A DNA stretch of 64,000 bases. Source: Bacteroidota bacterium. GTDB lineage: Bacteria; Bacteroidota; Bacteroidia; Bacteroidales; VadinHA17. The stretch spans positions 62,001 through 126,000 of the forward strand of contig JADKBL010000007.1 in the NCBI GenBank assembly GCA_016718875.1, given 5' to 3'. Each line of letters begins with the position of its first letter. Position 1 is the first letter of the stretch. The notes under the pieces are model-generated. The model made no database searches and was not told where the DNA came from. It saw nothing but the letters and a program-made list of their open reading frames with translations. Positions 47,372 to 56,121 of this stretch are shown here, piece after piece. The position numbers and the translations under genes are program-made.

Positions 47372-47901
47372 GATATGCTATGGCCGTAGATACCAGGAAA
47401 TGTGTTGGATGCAGCGATTGTGTCGTTGCCTGCCAGACAGAAAACAATGTGCCAATTGGCTTTTGCCGCGACTGGGTTGTTGAAGTAACAGATGGCACCT
47501 ATCCGCAGCTTGAAATGGAGATACGTTCTGAGAGATGCAATCATTGTGTAAATGCCCCATGTGTCAGGTGCTGCCCTACAGGAGCAAGCCATTTCGATGC
47601 CGGCGGAATAGTAATGGTTACTCATAATGATTGTATCGGTTGCGGAGCATGTATTGCCTCATGCCCTTATGATGCACGTTATCCTCATCCTTCAGGGTAT
47701 GTTGATAAATGTACTTTCTGCATACACAGGTTAAAAAACGGGATGGCACCTGCGTGTGTTGATGTATGTCCTACAAAATGCCTCTACTTCGGCGACCTTG
47801 ATGATCCGAACAGCGAAGTATCAGTGGTTCTCCGTATGAGGAAGTCAAAGACTCTTATTCCTGAAGCAGGGACAGAGCCTCAGCTTTATTTTCTGATTTA
47901 A
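47368..47901 (+). CDS. psrB: Four-cluster [4Fe-4S] subunit, PsrB/PhsB-like
   Basis: A 177-residue electron-transfer subunit with about 16 ligand cysteines in four groups: CVGCSDCVVAC, CNHCVNAPCVRCCP, CIGCGACIASCP and CTFCIHRLKNGMAPACVDVCP. The frame is intact. It starts inside the stop of the molybdoenzyme (ATGA), so the two are translationally coupled. It passes electrons between the membrane subunit and the molybdenum subunit in the Psr/Phs/Ttr/Nrf group. Which sulfur (or other) substrate it serves depends on the broken catalytic gene. Confidence 0.92.
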   Translation: MRYAMAVDTRKCVGCSDCVVACQTENNVPIGFCRDWVVEVTDGTYPQLEMEIRSERCNHCVNAPCVRCCPTGASHFDAGGIVMVTHNDCIGCGACIASCPYDARYPHPSGYVDKCTFCIHRLKNGMAPACVDVCPTKCLYFGDLDDPNSEVSVVLRMRKSKTLIPEAGTEPQLYFLI

Positions 47902-47922
47902 GATGTTTAAAGAATAGAGTAT

Positions 47923-48863
47923 ATGAACGAAGAAATTATTGTCAGCGGCAGGCTCAACCTCATGGTTGATCCTCATCTTCACATATGGCACTGGCAGATA
48001 TCCCTTTATCTTTCCCGGGAGGAATGGCTGCAGGAATTCTCGCTATAGCTGCGCTTTATTATATCAGGGGCAGGGAGAACGATTATAAAACTGCTGTAAG
48101 GATTACTCCATTTCTTACTCCATTTTTGCTTATACTCGGACTATTTGCACTGTTCATTGATCTGAGGCATAAGCTTTTCTTCTGGCAGCTTTATACAAAT
48201 ATTAAACTGCAGTCTCCAATGTCATGGGGAGCATGGACATTATTGGTAATTACTCCTGTCTCATTTATCTGGTGTGCACTGCATATAAAGGATATATTTC
48301 CGAAATGGGACTGGAAATTTAAATGGCTATATGTTCTGGAGGCGTTTTTCAATAAATATAAAAAGACATTCGCATGGGTAATGCTTATTTATGCAATAAT
48401 ACTTGGTATTTATACAGGTATACTACTTTCAGCTTTTAATGCCCGGCCATTATGGAATACATCAATTCTGGGTCCGCTCTTTCTTGCATCAGGACTTTCG
48501 GCAGGAGCCGCTGCAACTTTGCTTCTTTCCAAAGATGCAAAGGAACGTAAGCAGTTTGCACGTATCGACCTTGTTATGCTTGGGATTGAGCTGTTCCTTA
48601 TTATTCACATGTTCATGGGTTTCATGGCGAGCACCCAGGTTCAGATAGAAGCAGCGAGGTTGTTTCTTGGTGGTCAGTATACAATGTCCTTCTGGATTTT
48701 TGTTGTAATCATCGGTATGATAATTCCTGCAATACTTGAGATAATGGAGCTTGGAAGATACCATATACCTGTCCTTATCCCTGCAGTTCTTGTGCTCTTT
48801 GGAAGCCTGATGCTCAGGTTTATAATTGTATACGCCGGTCAGGTTAGCAGGTGGCTGTATTAG
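47923..48863 (+). CDS. psrC: NrfD/PsrC-like quinol-linked membrane subunit (one frameshift)
   Basis: The ATG at 47923 gives MNEEIIVSGRLNLMVDPHLHIWHWQISLYL. One T missing at 48011-48013 separates this from FPGGMAAGILAIAALYYIRG in the next frame. Joined, it is about 313 residues with eight or nine transmembrane helices, the NrfD/PsrC family that links a quinone pool to the [4Fe-4S] subunit. It starts 21 bp after psrB. An ORF starting at 47985 with MALADIPLSF is an artefact of the frame break. Confidence 0.88.
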
Positions 48864-48925
48864 GTTCCAGGTTTCATGTTTAAGGTTTCATGTTCCGAAA
48901 CCCGCAACCCGCAACCTGCAACAAG
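48864..48925. repeat. Low-complexity spacer with short repeats
   Basis: Two copies of ggtttcatgtt are followed by three copies of cgcaac or tgcaac words (cccgcaacccgcaacctgcaac). It fills the gap after psrC. Confidence 0.6.
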
Positions 48926-48964
48926 TAACAATAGCAGCAGATTTAAAATATATATATTGAAAAT

Positions 48965-49498
48965 ATGACAAAATCAAAAGAAAGAAAAGTAAGACCTTAC
49001 ATCAATCCGTATGTGGGGGGAGTATTGCTTGGCCTTGTATTGCTGGCTGCAAATTTTGTTTCAGGCAGGGGGCTGGGAGCAAGCGGTGCAATTAAGAGTA
49101 CTGTTGTAACAGCTGTAACTGCTGTTGCCCCTTCGGCAAGTGAAAACACAGCTTTTGTAAAAGAATTCAGGGAGTCACATGAAGGTAATCCAATGAAGAC
49201 ATGGCTTGTATTTGAGATGATGGGAGTTCTTGTCGGCGGATTTCTTTCGGGTGCCATTGCTGGCCGTCTTAAATTTAAAGTTGAACATTCGCCGAAGATC
49301 ACATCACGAAGACGATTGATTTTTGCACTGGCAGGAGGTATCCTTTTTGGGTTTGGCTCTCAGTTAGGCAGGGGTTGCACCAGCGGATCAGCCCTGAGTG
49401 GAATGGCAGTTCTCTCATTAGGAGGATTCATTACAATGATGGCAATCTTCGGAACTGCATTTGCAATGGCGTATCTCTTCAGAAAAAACTGGATATAA
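48965..49498 (+). CDS. YeeE/YedE family membrane protein, first half (PmpA-like)
   Basis: A 177-residue protein with about four transmembrane helices. A central cysteine lies in GSQLGRGCTSGSALSG (about residues 136-151), the hallmark of YeeE/YedE sulfur transporters. TsuA-type members import thiosulfate by passing the substrate along conserved cysteines. Single-chain members are about 350 residues. Here the two halves are separate genes, the second at 49601, so they probably pair. The neighbours are a sulfur reductase and a rhodanese, which supports sulfur uptake. Confidence 0.88.
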   Translation: MTKSKERKVRPYINPYVGGVLLGLVLLAANFVSGRGLGASGAIKSTVVTAVTAVAPSASENTAFVKEFRESHEGNPMKTWLVFEMMGVLVGGFLSGAIAGRLKFKVEHSPKITSRRRLIFALAGGILFGFGSQLGRGCTSGSALSGMAVLSLGGFITMMAIFGTAFAMAYLFRKNWI

Positions 49499-49500
49499 TA

Positions 49501-49553
49501 AAGGCGTAAGGCGTAAGGCTTAAGGCGTCGGGGAACCAGCACCCAGTACCTGA
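49501..49553. repeat. Low-complexity spacer with aaggcgt repeats
   Basis: Four tandem words of about 8 bp (aaggcgt, aaggcgt, aaggctt, aaggcgt) are followed by accagcacccagtacc. It lies between the two YeeE/YedE genes. Confidence 0.65.
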
Positions 49554-49600
49554 GACAAATAGTACCAGAACGAACAAATAAACTTAAACAAACTTAAAAT

Positions 49601-50191
49601 ATGGGACCACTTGCAATTAACGAGATAATATCAGAAAACACAAACCTTTTCCTTGCATTCATAATTGGAATTGGATTTGGTTTTGTTCTTGAACAAAGCG
49701 GGTTTTCTTCGAGCCGAAAGCTTGCCGGTGTGTTTTACGGTTATGACACAGTTGTACTTAAAGTATTCTTTACAGCTGCCATAACAGCAATGCTCGGACT
49801 TCTCTTCTTCAGCCTTTTTGGATGGATTGACCTGAACCTTGTATATGTGAATCCAACCTATCTTACCTCTGCAATTGTAGGAGGAATTATAATGGGTGCC
49901 GGATTTATTATGGGAGGTTATTGTCCGGGGACAAGTTTTTGTGGAGCATCTATAGGAAAAATTGATGCACTGGTATTTATCGGTGGACTTTTCATAGGTG
50001 TTTTTATCTTTGGAATTGGTTATGATCTATGGGATGGAATGTACCTGGCAAATTTTCTCGGCGCTCCCAAGGTTAGTGAAAGCCTGGGATTGACTGACGG
50101 GATTTTTGCATTTCTGCTTATCATTATTGCACTCGCAATGTTTTGGGTTGCAGAATGGGCAGAAAAGAAATTTCCGAGAGAAGAATATTAA
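49601..50191 (+). CDS. YeeE/YedE family membrane protein, second half (PmpB-like)
   Basis: A 196-residue protein with about five transmembrane helices. It has FVLEQSGFSSSRKLAGVFYG (residues about 28-47) and the cysteine motif MGGYCPGTSFCGASIGK (about 105-121), which matches the second half of the YeeE/YedE fold. Together with the gene at 48965 it would complete a pore lined by Cys residues. The end of the protein (WVAEWAEKKFPREEY) is polar. The rhodanese gene follows after 49 bp. Confidence 0.88.
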   Translation: MGPLAINEIISENTNLFLAFIIGIGFGFVLEQSGFSSSRKLAGVFYGYDTVVLKVFFTAAITAMLGLLFFSLFGWIDLNLVYVNPTYLTSAIVGGIIMGAGFIMGGYCPGTSFCGASIGKIDALVFIGGLFIGVFIFGIGYDLWDGMYLANFLGAPKVSESLGLTDGIFAFLLIIIALAMFWVAEWAEKKFPREEY

Positions 50192-50240
50192 AATTTAAAA
50201 AATTGAAATTGATTATCTTTATCAAATAAATTCAGCAATT

Positions 50241-50864
50241 ATGAAACCACGTACATTACTAGCTCTGTTTATCATTCCAATGGGATTGATTATTGCTGCT
50301 GTTCCGCAGAATAAAACTAAACCTTATAAATTAACTGCGGATGAACTTCTTGCTGAAGTAAATACACGCACTCAGTATCTTACTCCCGACGCTGTTGCTG
50401 ATATGATTCTTAAAAAGGATCCTTCATTACAGCTGATTGATGTCAGAAGTCAGGATGAGTTTGAAAAATTCAGTCTCCCCGGTGCTATAAATATTCCGGC
50501 TACCGACCTCTTGTCAGAACAGTACTCAGATATTCTTAATCAGGATGTTAAAATGAACGTATTTTATTCAAATGGCTCACTTGTAGCAAATGAAGCCTGG
50601 ATGGTGACCCGACAACTTGGTTATCATAATAATTATGTTCTGGAGGGCGGCCTTAATTATTGGTTTGATGCATTCATGAATACTCAAAAACCTGCTTCCA
50701 CCAGTTCTGATGAAGAGTTTGCAAAATATGATTTCCGTAAAAGTGCAGGTCTTGCACTTGGAGGTGGCGGTGTTGTAACTGCTACCCAGGAACAGACATC
50801 AGCTTCAGCAAAACCGGCATTAAAACCTGCCGGTAAGAAGAAAAAGGCTGCCGGAGGTTGTTGA
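50241..50864 (+). CDS. Rhodanese-like protein with Ser at the active site and a lone C-terminal Cys
   Basis: A 207-residue exported or membrane-anchored protein (hydrophobic residues about 4-20). A rhodanese fold is clear: LTPDAVADMILKKDPSLQLIDVRSQDEFEKFSLPGAINIPATDL and then VLEGGLNYW. The active-site loop, normally Cys-x-x-G-x-S/R, reads FYSNGSLVANEAW, with Ser replacing Cys. The only cysteine in the whole protein is the very last residue, after a basic Lys/Ala tail ending KKKKAAGGC. It could act as a sulfur carrier with a swinging C-terminal Cys, or simply bind sulfur compounds. It ends the sulfur operon, followed by a hairpin. Confidence 0.88.
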   Translation: MKPRTLLALFIIPMGLIIAAVPQNKTKPYKLTADELLAEVNTRTQYLTPDAVADMILKKDPSLQLIDVRSQDEFEKFSLPGAINIPATDLLSEQYSDILNQDVKMNVFYSNGSLVANEAWMVTRQLGYHNNYVLEGGLNYWFDAFMNTQKPASTSSDEEFAKYDFRKSAGLALGGGGVVTATQEQTSASAKPALKPAGKKKKAAGGC

Positions 50865-50901
50865 TATCAGGTTTTCTGTCTTCCGGATCGCGAAACCTCA
50901 C

Positions 50902-50943
50902 AGGACGCAAAGTTGATGCAAATGATGCTCTTCTTTGCGTCCT
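50902..50943 (+). terminator. Hairpin terminator after the rhodanese gene
   Basis: An 11-bp stem, aggacgcaaag/ctttgcgtcct, with a 20-nt loop, is followed by ttgttattata. It marks the end of the sulfur cluster. Confidence 0.65.
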
Positions 50944-51052
50944 TTGTTATTATATGATTATTATAAGTTAGTCTCTGTTTAATCAGTAAAAATTCTTCAC
51001 TCTGTAACTCTGTAACAGTAAATTGATTATTTTCATCTCAAATTTGTAAGTG

Positions 51053-53032
51053 ATGAAAAGAATCTTTTTACTTTCTGTGTTCTGCATCTTTATCGTACAA
51101 ACTGGTCTTCCCCAGATTGTAAATAAAGAGCCGCTGAGCGCAAGGCAGACCTATTATAAGATCGATGCCAGACTGGATCCTGAAACGAAAATTGTTTCTG
51201 GTTCAATGGAAGCATACTGGGTGAATAAATCAACGGACATCGTTCCTGATATACAACTTCACCTTTATATGAATGCTTTTAAAAATAATAAGTCAACATT
51301 CAATCAGGATGCAGGTATGAACCTTACCGACAAAAAGATTGAATTTGGCTGGATCGATCTTAAAAGTCTTAAAGACAGAAAGGGTAATGATCTTCTTGGC
51401 CGGATGAGCTATATCAGTCCTGATGATAATAATGCGGATGATCAGACAGTTATAAGAATTCTTACTGAGAGTCCTACAAAACCAGGCGATACAGTTTTTA
51501 TCAAGGTGGACTTTGAGACCAAGCTTCCAAAGGGATCATTCAGAACAGGTTATGCAGATGACTATTATTTTGTTGGCCAATGGTTCCCTAAATTCGGGGT
51601 CTATGAACCGGCAGGTATGCGCTATGCAACTGCGGGTGGCTGGAACTGCCATCAGTTTCACAGGAATTCAGAGTTTTACTCCAATCACAGTGTTTATGAT
51701 GTCAATATAACAGTGCCCGAAGATTATGTAACAGGATCGGGCGGGATGCTCCTCAATGAGGTTAAGGCTTCTGATGGAAAGAGCAAGACTCTTACATACA
51801 GGGCCGAGGATATTGTTGATTTTGCCTGGACCGCATGGCCCGGATATGCCGTGTTCAATGATGAGTGGAATCATGTTAAAATAACTCTGTTAATACCTCA
51901 TATCAGGAAAGACCAGGTTGATAGACAATTCCATGCAGTTAAGAGTGCACTTGAATATTTAACTAAAAATGTAGGGCCTTTCCCCTGGCCTCATCTTACT
52001 TTTATAGATCCTCCTACCAAAGGTTCTTTTGCTGGAGGAATGGAGTATACAACACTGTTTACATCCACCTCTTCTGATAGAATGTTTGATTTTTTACATT
52101 TACCTGAAATGGTGACTGTACATGAATTCGGACATGCCTATTTTATGGGTATCCTTGCAAGCAATGAGTTTGAGGAACCATGGCTCGATGAAGGTGTTAA
52201 CTCTTTTTGGGAAGCCAGGATAATGGACCAGTACTGGGGCGAGAATTCCGGACTTATCAATCATCCTCTTTTTAAAATAGCAGATAAATCATATTCAAGG
52301 ACATCATACGTTGGCTCTCCTGACCGACAGGTTACAACTAATAAAGAGTATTCCTGGAACTATCCTCATGGAACCTACGCCATGATGTCGTACACTAAGG
52401 CAGCTACAGTACTTTATACCCTGATGGGAATTATAGGGGAGGAGACCACAAATGAGGTGTTCAGGGAATATTACAAAAAATGGGCCTTCAAACATCCTTC
52501 CGGAAGAGACTTTATTAATGTTGTCAATGAGGTTGTTACAAGAGTGCATGGAAATAAGTTTGGTCCTGATATGAACTGGTTTTTCGATCAGACACTTTAT
52601 GGAACTGGTTTGGTAGACTATAAGGTACGCGGTTTCAATAATACAAAATTGCGTGATTTCAAAGGAATAGTATCAGAAGCAGATTCTAATCGTTTTGTAA
52701 CAAATGTTATAAAAGATGATACAATTTTTAAGTCAACAGCACAGCTCTATCGTCCGGGTGATGTTATTCTTCCCGTTGATGTTATGGTTCATTTCAGCAA
52801 TGGTGACACAATTCAGGAGATCTGGGATGGTAAGGAGCGCTTTAAAGATTTTGTTTATACAGGAGTAAGTGAGATCGACTGGGTGAAGATCGACCCCGAA
52901 TATAAACTGAGGATGGATATAAACTTCACAAATAACTCCAAAACCAATGATGCTGACATGGTCCCCATAAGGCGTTATATGGATAAGTTCATCATTTTTA
53001 TGCAATATTTTCTGAATCTCATGTCATTGTAA
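51053..53032 (+). CDS. Secreted M1-family metallopeptidase
   Basis: A 659-residue protein from the ATG at 51053 (an adjacent GTG at 51050 is possible). A signal peptide (MKRIFLLSVFCIFIVQTGLPQ) leads to an M1 aminopeptidase fold: GGMEYTTLF (near 330, substrate amine recognition), HEFGH (357-361) and Glu380 in WLDEGVN, completing the zinc site HExxH-x18-E. It should cleave peptides in the envelope. The following membrane protein gene starts after 11 bp and may be co-transcribed. Confidence 0.93.
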   Translation: MKRIFLLSVFCIFIVQTGLPQIVNKEPLSARQTYYKIDARLDPETKIVSGSMEAYWVNKSTDIVPDIQLHLYMNAFKNNKSTFNQDAGMNLTDKKIEFGWIDLKSLKDRKGNDLLGRMSYISPDDNNADDQTVIRILTESPTKPGDTVFIKVDFETKLPKGSFRTGYADDYYFVGQWFPKFGVYEPAGMRYATAGGWNCHQFHRNSEFYSNHSVYDVNITVPEDYVTGSGGMLLNEVKASDGKSKTLTYRAEDIVDFAWTAWPGYAVFNDEWNHVKITLLIPHIRKDQVDRQFHAVKSALEYLTKNVGPFPWPHLTFIDPPTKGSFAGGMEYTTLFTSTSSDRMFDFLHLPEMVTVHEFGHAYFMGILASNEFEEPWLDEGVNSFWEARIMDQYWGENSGLINHPLFKIADKSYSRTSYVGSPDRQVTTNKEYSWNYPHGTYAMMSYTKAATVLYTLMGIIGEETTNEVFREYYKKWAFKHPSGRDFINVVNEVVTRVHGNKFGPDMNWFFDQTLYGTGLVDYKVRGFNNTKLRDFKGIVSEADSNRFVTNVIKDDTIFKSTAQLYRPGDVILPVDVMVHFSNGDTIQEIWDGKERFKDFVYTGVSEIDWVKIDPEYKLRMDINFTNNSKTNDADMVPIRRYMDKFIIFMQYFLNLMSL

Positions 53033-53043
53033 ATGTAATTATT

Positions 53044-53973
53044 ATGAAGATATTAACTCACTTAAGGTCAGGTGCTCTCCGTTCGTTCAAAGCATGGAAA
53101 GGTGTTCTGGTAGTATGGGTGTTGATCCTTTTCCTGATCAGCCTTCTTGCCCTTCCTGTTAAATCAGGTTTTAAAAGTATGATAGGTTCCAGTATGGTGT
53201 CGGAGCTTCTTACAGATACTGTTAATATTGATGTAATTACGGACCTGGGAACAGGAATGGGTGTAATTATGCCCGTAATGACGATAGGATTATTGCTTGT
53301 TTTGTTCTTCGGATTTCTTATGAATGTATTTGTTACAGGAGGCTTATTCTCCATTCTGGGAAGTAACAATGATTCAAAACCTTCGAGCCGTTTTTTTGCT
53401 GGAGCAACTTCAAATTTCTGGTCTTTTCTGATCATCATCCTTACTACGCTTGCAATGCTAATGGTCACAGCTTCAGTAATAGGAGGGATCCCGATTATGA
53501 TAGTCAGAGGTGGTGACGCAGGTACAGCAGAACCCGGGGTTGTCGGAAAAACTGTTAAGATTGTTCTGATAATCCTTGCACTTATGCTTCCTCTGTTTCT
53601 TCTGGTCGCTGATTATGCAAGGGCATGGCAGGTTGTTCATGAAGAAAAGAAACCATTCAAAGCTATCGGTTTTGGATTCAGCAGGACTTTTAGAACTTTA
53701 TCTGTTTCATACCCTCTGATGCTTATCCTTGTAGCCTTTCAGACCGGATTCGGAGCACTGGCAGCATCAAAGCTTCTAAGTGCAAAACCTGACACCGGAA
53801 AGGCAGTATTTATGTTCTTTCTTGCATCACAGATTCTCTTTATCATTAAAATTCTTCTGAGAGCCTGGCGATACGGAAGTGTGACATCAGCTATGGAAGA
53901 AGTCTCTGATGTTATAGAGGTTTCTCCGGATCAATCGGTACGGGACGCTGAGCTTCTTCAGGGTCAGGTTTGA
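53044..53973 (+). CDS. Polytopic membrane protein of unknown function
   Basis: A 309-residue protein with six or so hydrophobic helices: GVLVVWVLILFLISLLALP (about 20-38), VMTIGLLLVLFFGFLMNVF, FWSFLIIILTTLAMLMV, IVLIILALMLPLFLLVADYARAW, YPLMLILVAFQTGFGAL and FFLASQILFIIKILLR. I do not recognise the family; the arrangement resembles DUF-type glycerophosphoryl-like membrane domains. It follows the M1 peptidase by 11 bp and overlaps the convergent GH172 gene by 62 bp. Confidence 0.75.
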   Translation: MKILTHLRSGALRSFKAWKGVLVVWVLILFLISLLALPVKSGFKSMIGSSMVSELLTDTVNIDVITDLGTGMGVIMPVMTIGLLLVLFFGFLMNVFVTGGLFSILGSNNDSKPSSRFFAGATSNFWSFLIIILTTLAMLMVTASVIGGIPIMIVRGGDAGTAEPGVVGKTVKIVLIILALMLPLFLLVADYARAWQVVHEEKKPFKAIGFGFSRTFRTLSVSYPLMLILVAFQTGFGALAASKLLSAKPDTGKAVFMFFLASQILFIIKILLRAWRYGSVTSAMEEVSDVIEVSPDQSVRDAELLQGQV

Positions 53974-55582
53974 TATTGACCACATACGGAGGCTTTACAT
54001 ACCAGTAAGATGTAAGTCCGTAATTGATCACAGCCTGAAGCCAGTGCCATAATTCAATATTTGAACTGATTGAAGTTCTGAATGGTATAGCATCAAGATT
54101 CCTGTACCGCATATTTACTGATAACCCGGGATGGAAGTTCCCGCTTCCGCTTGGTTGCGCAATAAAAGGATGGGTAAAAAGCTCAGGCCTGCACCATGCA
54201 TAGCCGTAATAGTCCTCAGTCCCGGTTCCGATGCTCGAGGGAAATGCCTCCCCATCAATGAAGATCTTCTCGTCACCTTCGCCCCACCATGAATCGGCTG
54301 TATTGAAAACAGTTATCGCGTCGCCGGCATATACTCCTTTTCCTGTAATGTCAGCATAGTTGATATCACGGTGCAAACCTGTTCCTCCTGTAACCTTAGC
54401 TCCTGCTGTAAGGATCTGATGATACTCATGCCATGAGGCTCCGAAATACATGCTTGTTTCACTCCATTTGTAATCTGACGTAGTAACATTGAGTTCAGTT
54501 TTTATCTCCTGCTCACCGAGATTCAGAAGTGATATTGTGCAGTTATTCCTGAAGGGCATTGTCCAGTATGACTCCATTATATTCTTTCCGTCAACCATGC
54601 TGTACCAAGTTGAGGAATACGTCTCCTTTGAACCAGTACCGAAAAAGTAACCCACTGGTACCCAGACAGTATTAAACTCATCAAAACTGATCTTTAATAC
54701 AGTTGATCTCAAGGCCTGATCGCTGTCGAATGCCGACATTTTAAGAGAGATCTTTCTGACAGAGGCATTCTTAGAATCAATTACCAGTGTTGCTGAATCA
54801 CCTGCTTTGATAGTCTTGTCAAGAGTGTATTTCTCTTTCATCCCCGAAACAGCACTTGAATCTGCCTTCAGAAGGGAATTGTTAACAGCCTTTATTAATG
54901 CTGAAGAATTGCTCAGTTCATCAAGTGAGAATGAGACAACTTTTGTGCCTGGTTCATATGCCCGGTAGCAGATATTGTAATAAATATTTGGTTTCCTTGT
55001 ACTATCAGTGATCTGGATTGTTGCGCACTCATAGGTGATTGTACAATGACCTGAAAAAGGAATTGGCAGATAGAGATTATGTCCCCTTCTTTCTATCTCT
55101 GTGTCGGGCGACACTGAAGAAATAAGAGGTGCTCCGGTCAGGACGTTACCACTGTAAAGGTTGATGGGGTCGGCTTCAAAGACAGGTGATGGATTTCCAT
55201 CGATATACAACCTGATCGTTCCCTTTAGCCCTCCTTCACCTGCAAAAGTCATCCACCACCTCACAATTGCACCTGGTCCGTCTGTGTCAAATAAAATATA
55301 TTCTTTTCTTCCACGCGACGAATCAATGCCAAGGAATTGTGTATAGTCATCATTGGCGAACCAGTTTGAATCGGATGGAGAAACAGATTTTCTGTCGTAG
55401 CTGCTGAACTGTTTCAGGTTATAGAATGGTACAGGAAATCGTGTAATTGAATTTCTGTCCGTCATCTCCGTCAGAAGGTTTTTTATTGTAACCACTTTTT
55501 CCTTTTTGCATGAGTAAAGTGAAAAAATGATTGACAGTGTTAAAGCAATCAGGATTAATCTGCTGACTTGTCTGGTTTTCAT
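53912..55582 (-). CDS. GH172 (DUF2961) glycoside hydrolase lipoprotein
   Basis: From the ATG at 55582 the lipoprotein signal is MKTRQVSRLILIALTLSIIFSLYSC, giving a 556-residue protein. The DUF2961 domain is seen in GPGAIVRWWMTFAGEGGLKGTIRLYIDGNPSPVFEADP, GHNLYLPIPFSGHCTITYE, WWGEGDEKIFIDGEAFPSSIGTGTEDYYGYAW and FRTSISSNIELWHW. Family members include difructose-anhydride and alpha-arabinofuranosidase-type enzymes, so a role in furanoside breakdown is likely. Its last 62 bp overlap the end of the convergent membrane protein gene. Confidence 0.87.
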   Translation of the reverse strand: MKTRQVSRLILIALTLSIIFSLYSCKKEKVVTIKNLLTEMTDRNSITRFPVPFYNLKQFSSYDRKSVSPSDSNWFANDDYTQFLGIDSSRGRKEYILFDTDGPGAIVRWWMTFAGEGGLKGTIRLYIDGNPSPVFEADPINLYSGNVLTGAPLISSVSPDTEIERRGHNLYLPIPFSGHCTITYECATIQITDSTRKPNIYYNICYRAYEPGTKVVSFSLDELSNSSALIKAVNNSLLKADSSAVSGMKEKYTLDKTIKAGDSATLVIDSKNASVRKISLKMSAFDSDQALRSTVLKISFDEFNTVWVPVGYFFGTGSKETYSSTWYSMVDGKNIMESYWTMPFRNNCTISLLNLGEQEIKTELNVTTSDYKWSETSMYFGASWHEYHQILTAGAKVTGGTGLHRDINYADITGKGVYAGDAITVFNTADSWWGEGDEKIFIDGEAFPSSIGTGTEDYYGYAWCRPELFTHPFIAQPSGSGNFHPGLSVNMRYRNLDAIPFRTSISSNIELWHWLQAVINYGLTSYWYVKPPYVVNIKPDPEEAQRPVPIDPEKPL

Positions 55583-55680
55583 TTTTGGAGAGTTAAAATG
55601 GTAATTATTCAAAGTTAGATATTTATAGTTTATTATGGATTATAGTTTTAAAAAGTTGTAACTTGAATAAAAAAAAGAAT

Positions 55681-56113
55681 ATGTCTGAATTATTGGATCC
55701 CCGCCTGACAGATCCTGCCATAAGGCCTGATGATGAACTGATTGAGTCGCTGATTGGAAAGAAGATTATTTTCTGGAAGGCAATACAAACTCACACTGAA
55801 GCCAGCTATAAGGATGTATCCGGAGATTGGAATTATTATAAAGATGGCAAACAGTGGCTCTTCAAATGTGTTCAGAAAAAGAAGACTCTGTTTTGGGCAG
55901 CTCTCTTTGGAAAGTCGTTCCGTATAACATTCTATTTTGGAGATCAAGCTGAACAGATACTAGTCGGCAGTGATATTCCAGAGCCAATGAAGGAGGGATT
56001 CATAAATGCAAAGAGATTCGGGGCAATAAGACCAATAACTGTTGTGATTTCCGGAACAAAAGGATGTTGAAAATGTTTATAAACTGATAAGTATAAAAAG
56101 CAAAATAAAATAA
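55681..56113 (+). CDS. DUF3788 family protein (one frameshift)
   Basis: From the ATG at 55681 (MSELLDPRLTDPAIRPDDELI). It has the DUF3788 features WNYYKDGKQWLFKCVQKKKTLFWAALFGKSFRITFYFG and RPITVVISG. The frame would end at 56070 after SGTKGC. Removing one G from the pair near 56062-56063 gives SGTKDVENVYKLISIKSKIK and a stop at 56113, which is the expected C-terminus. It is a cytoplasmic family of about 140 residues with no known function. The second glutathione peroxidase follows 8 bp after that stop. Confidence 0.78.
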
Positions 56114-56121
56114 CTGAAAAC

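Noticed and set aside
50902..50943. Hairpin after the rhodanese gene as a riboswitch for the M1 peptidase
   Set aside because: It is a simple stem with a T-rich tail and better explained as a terminator.
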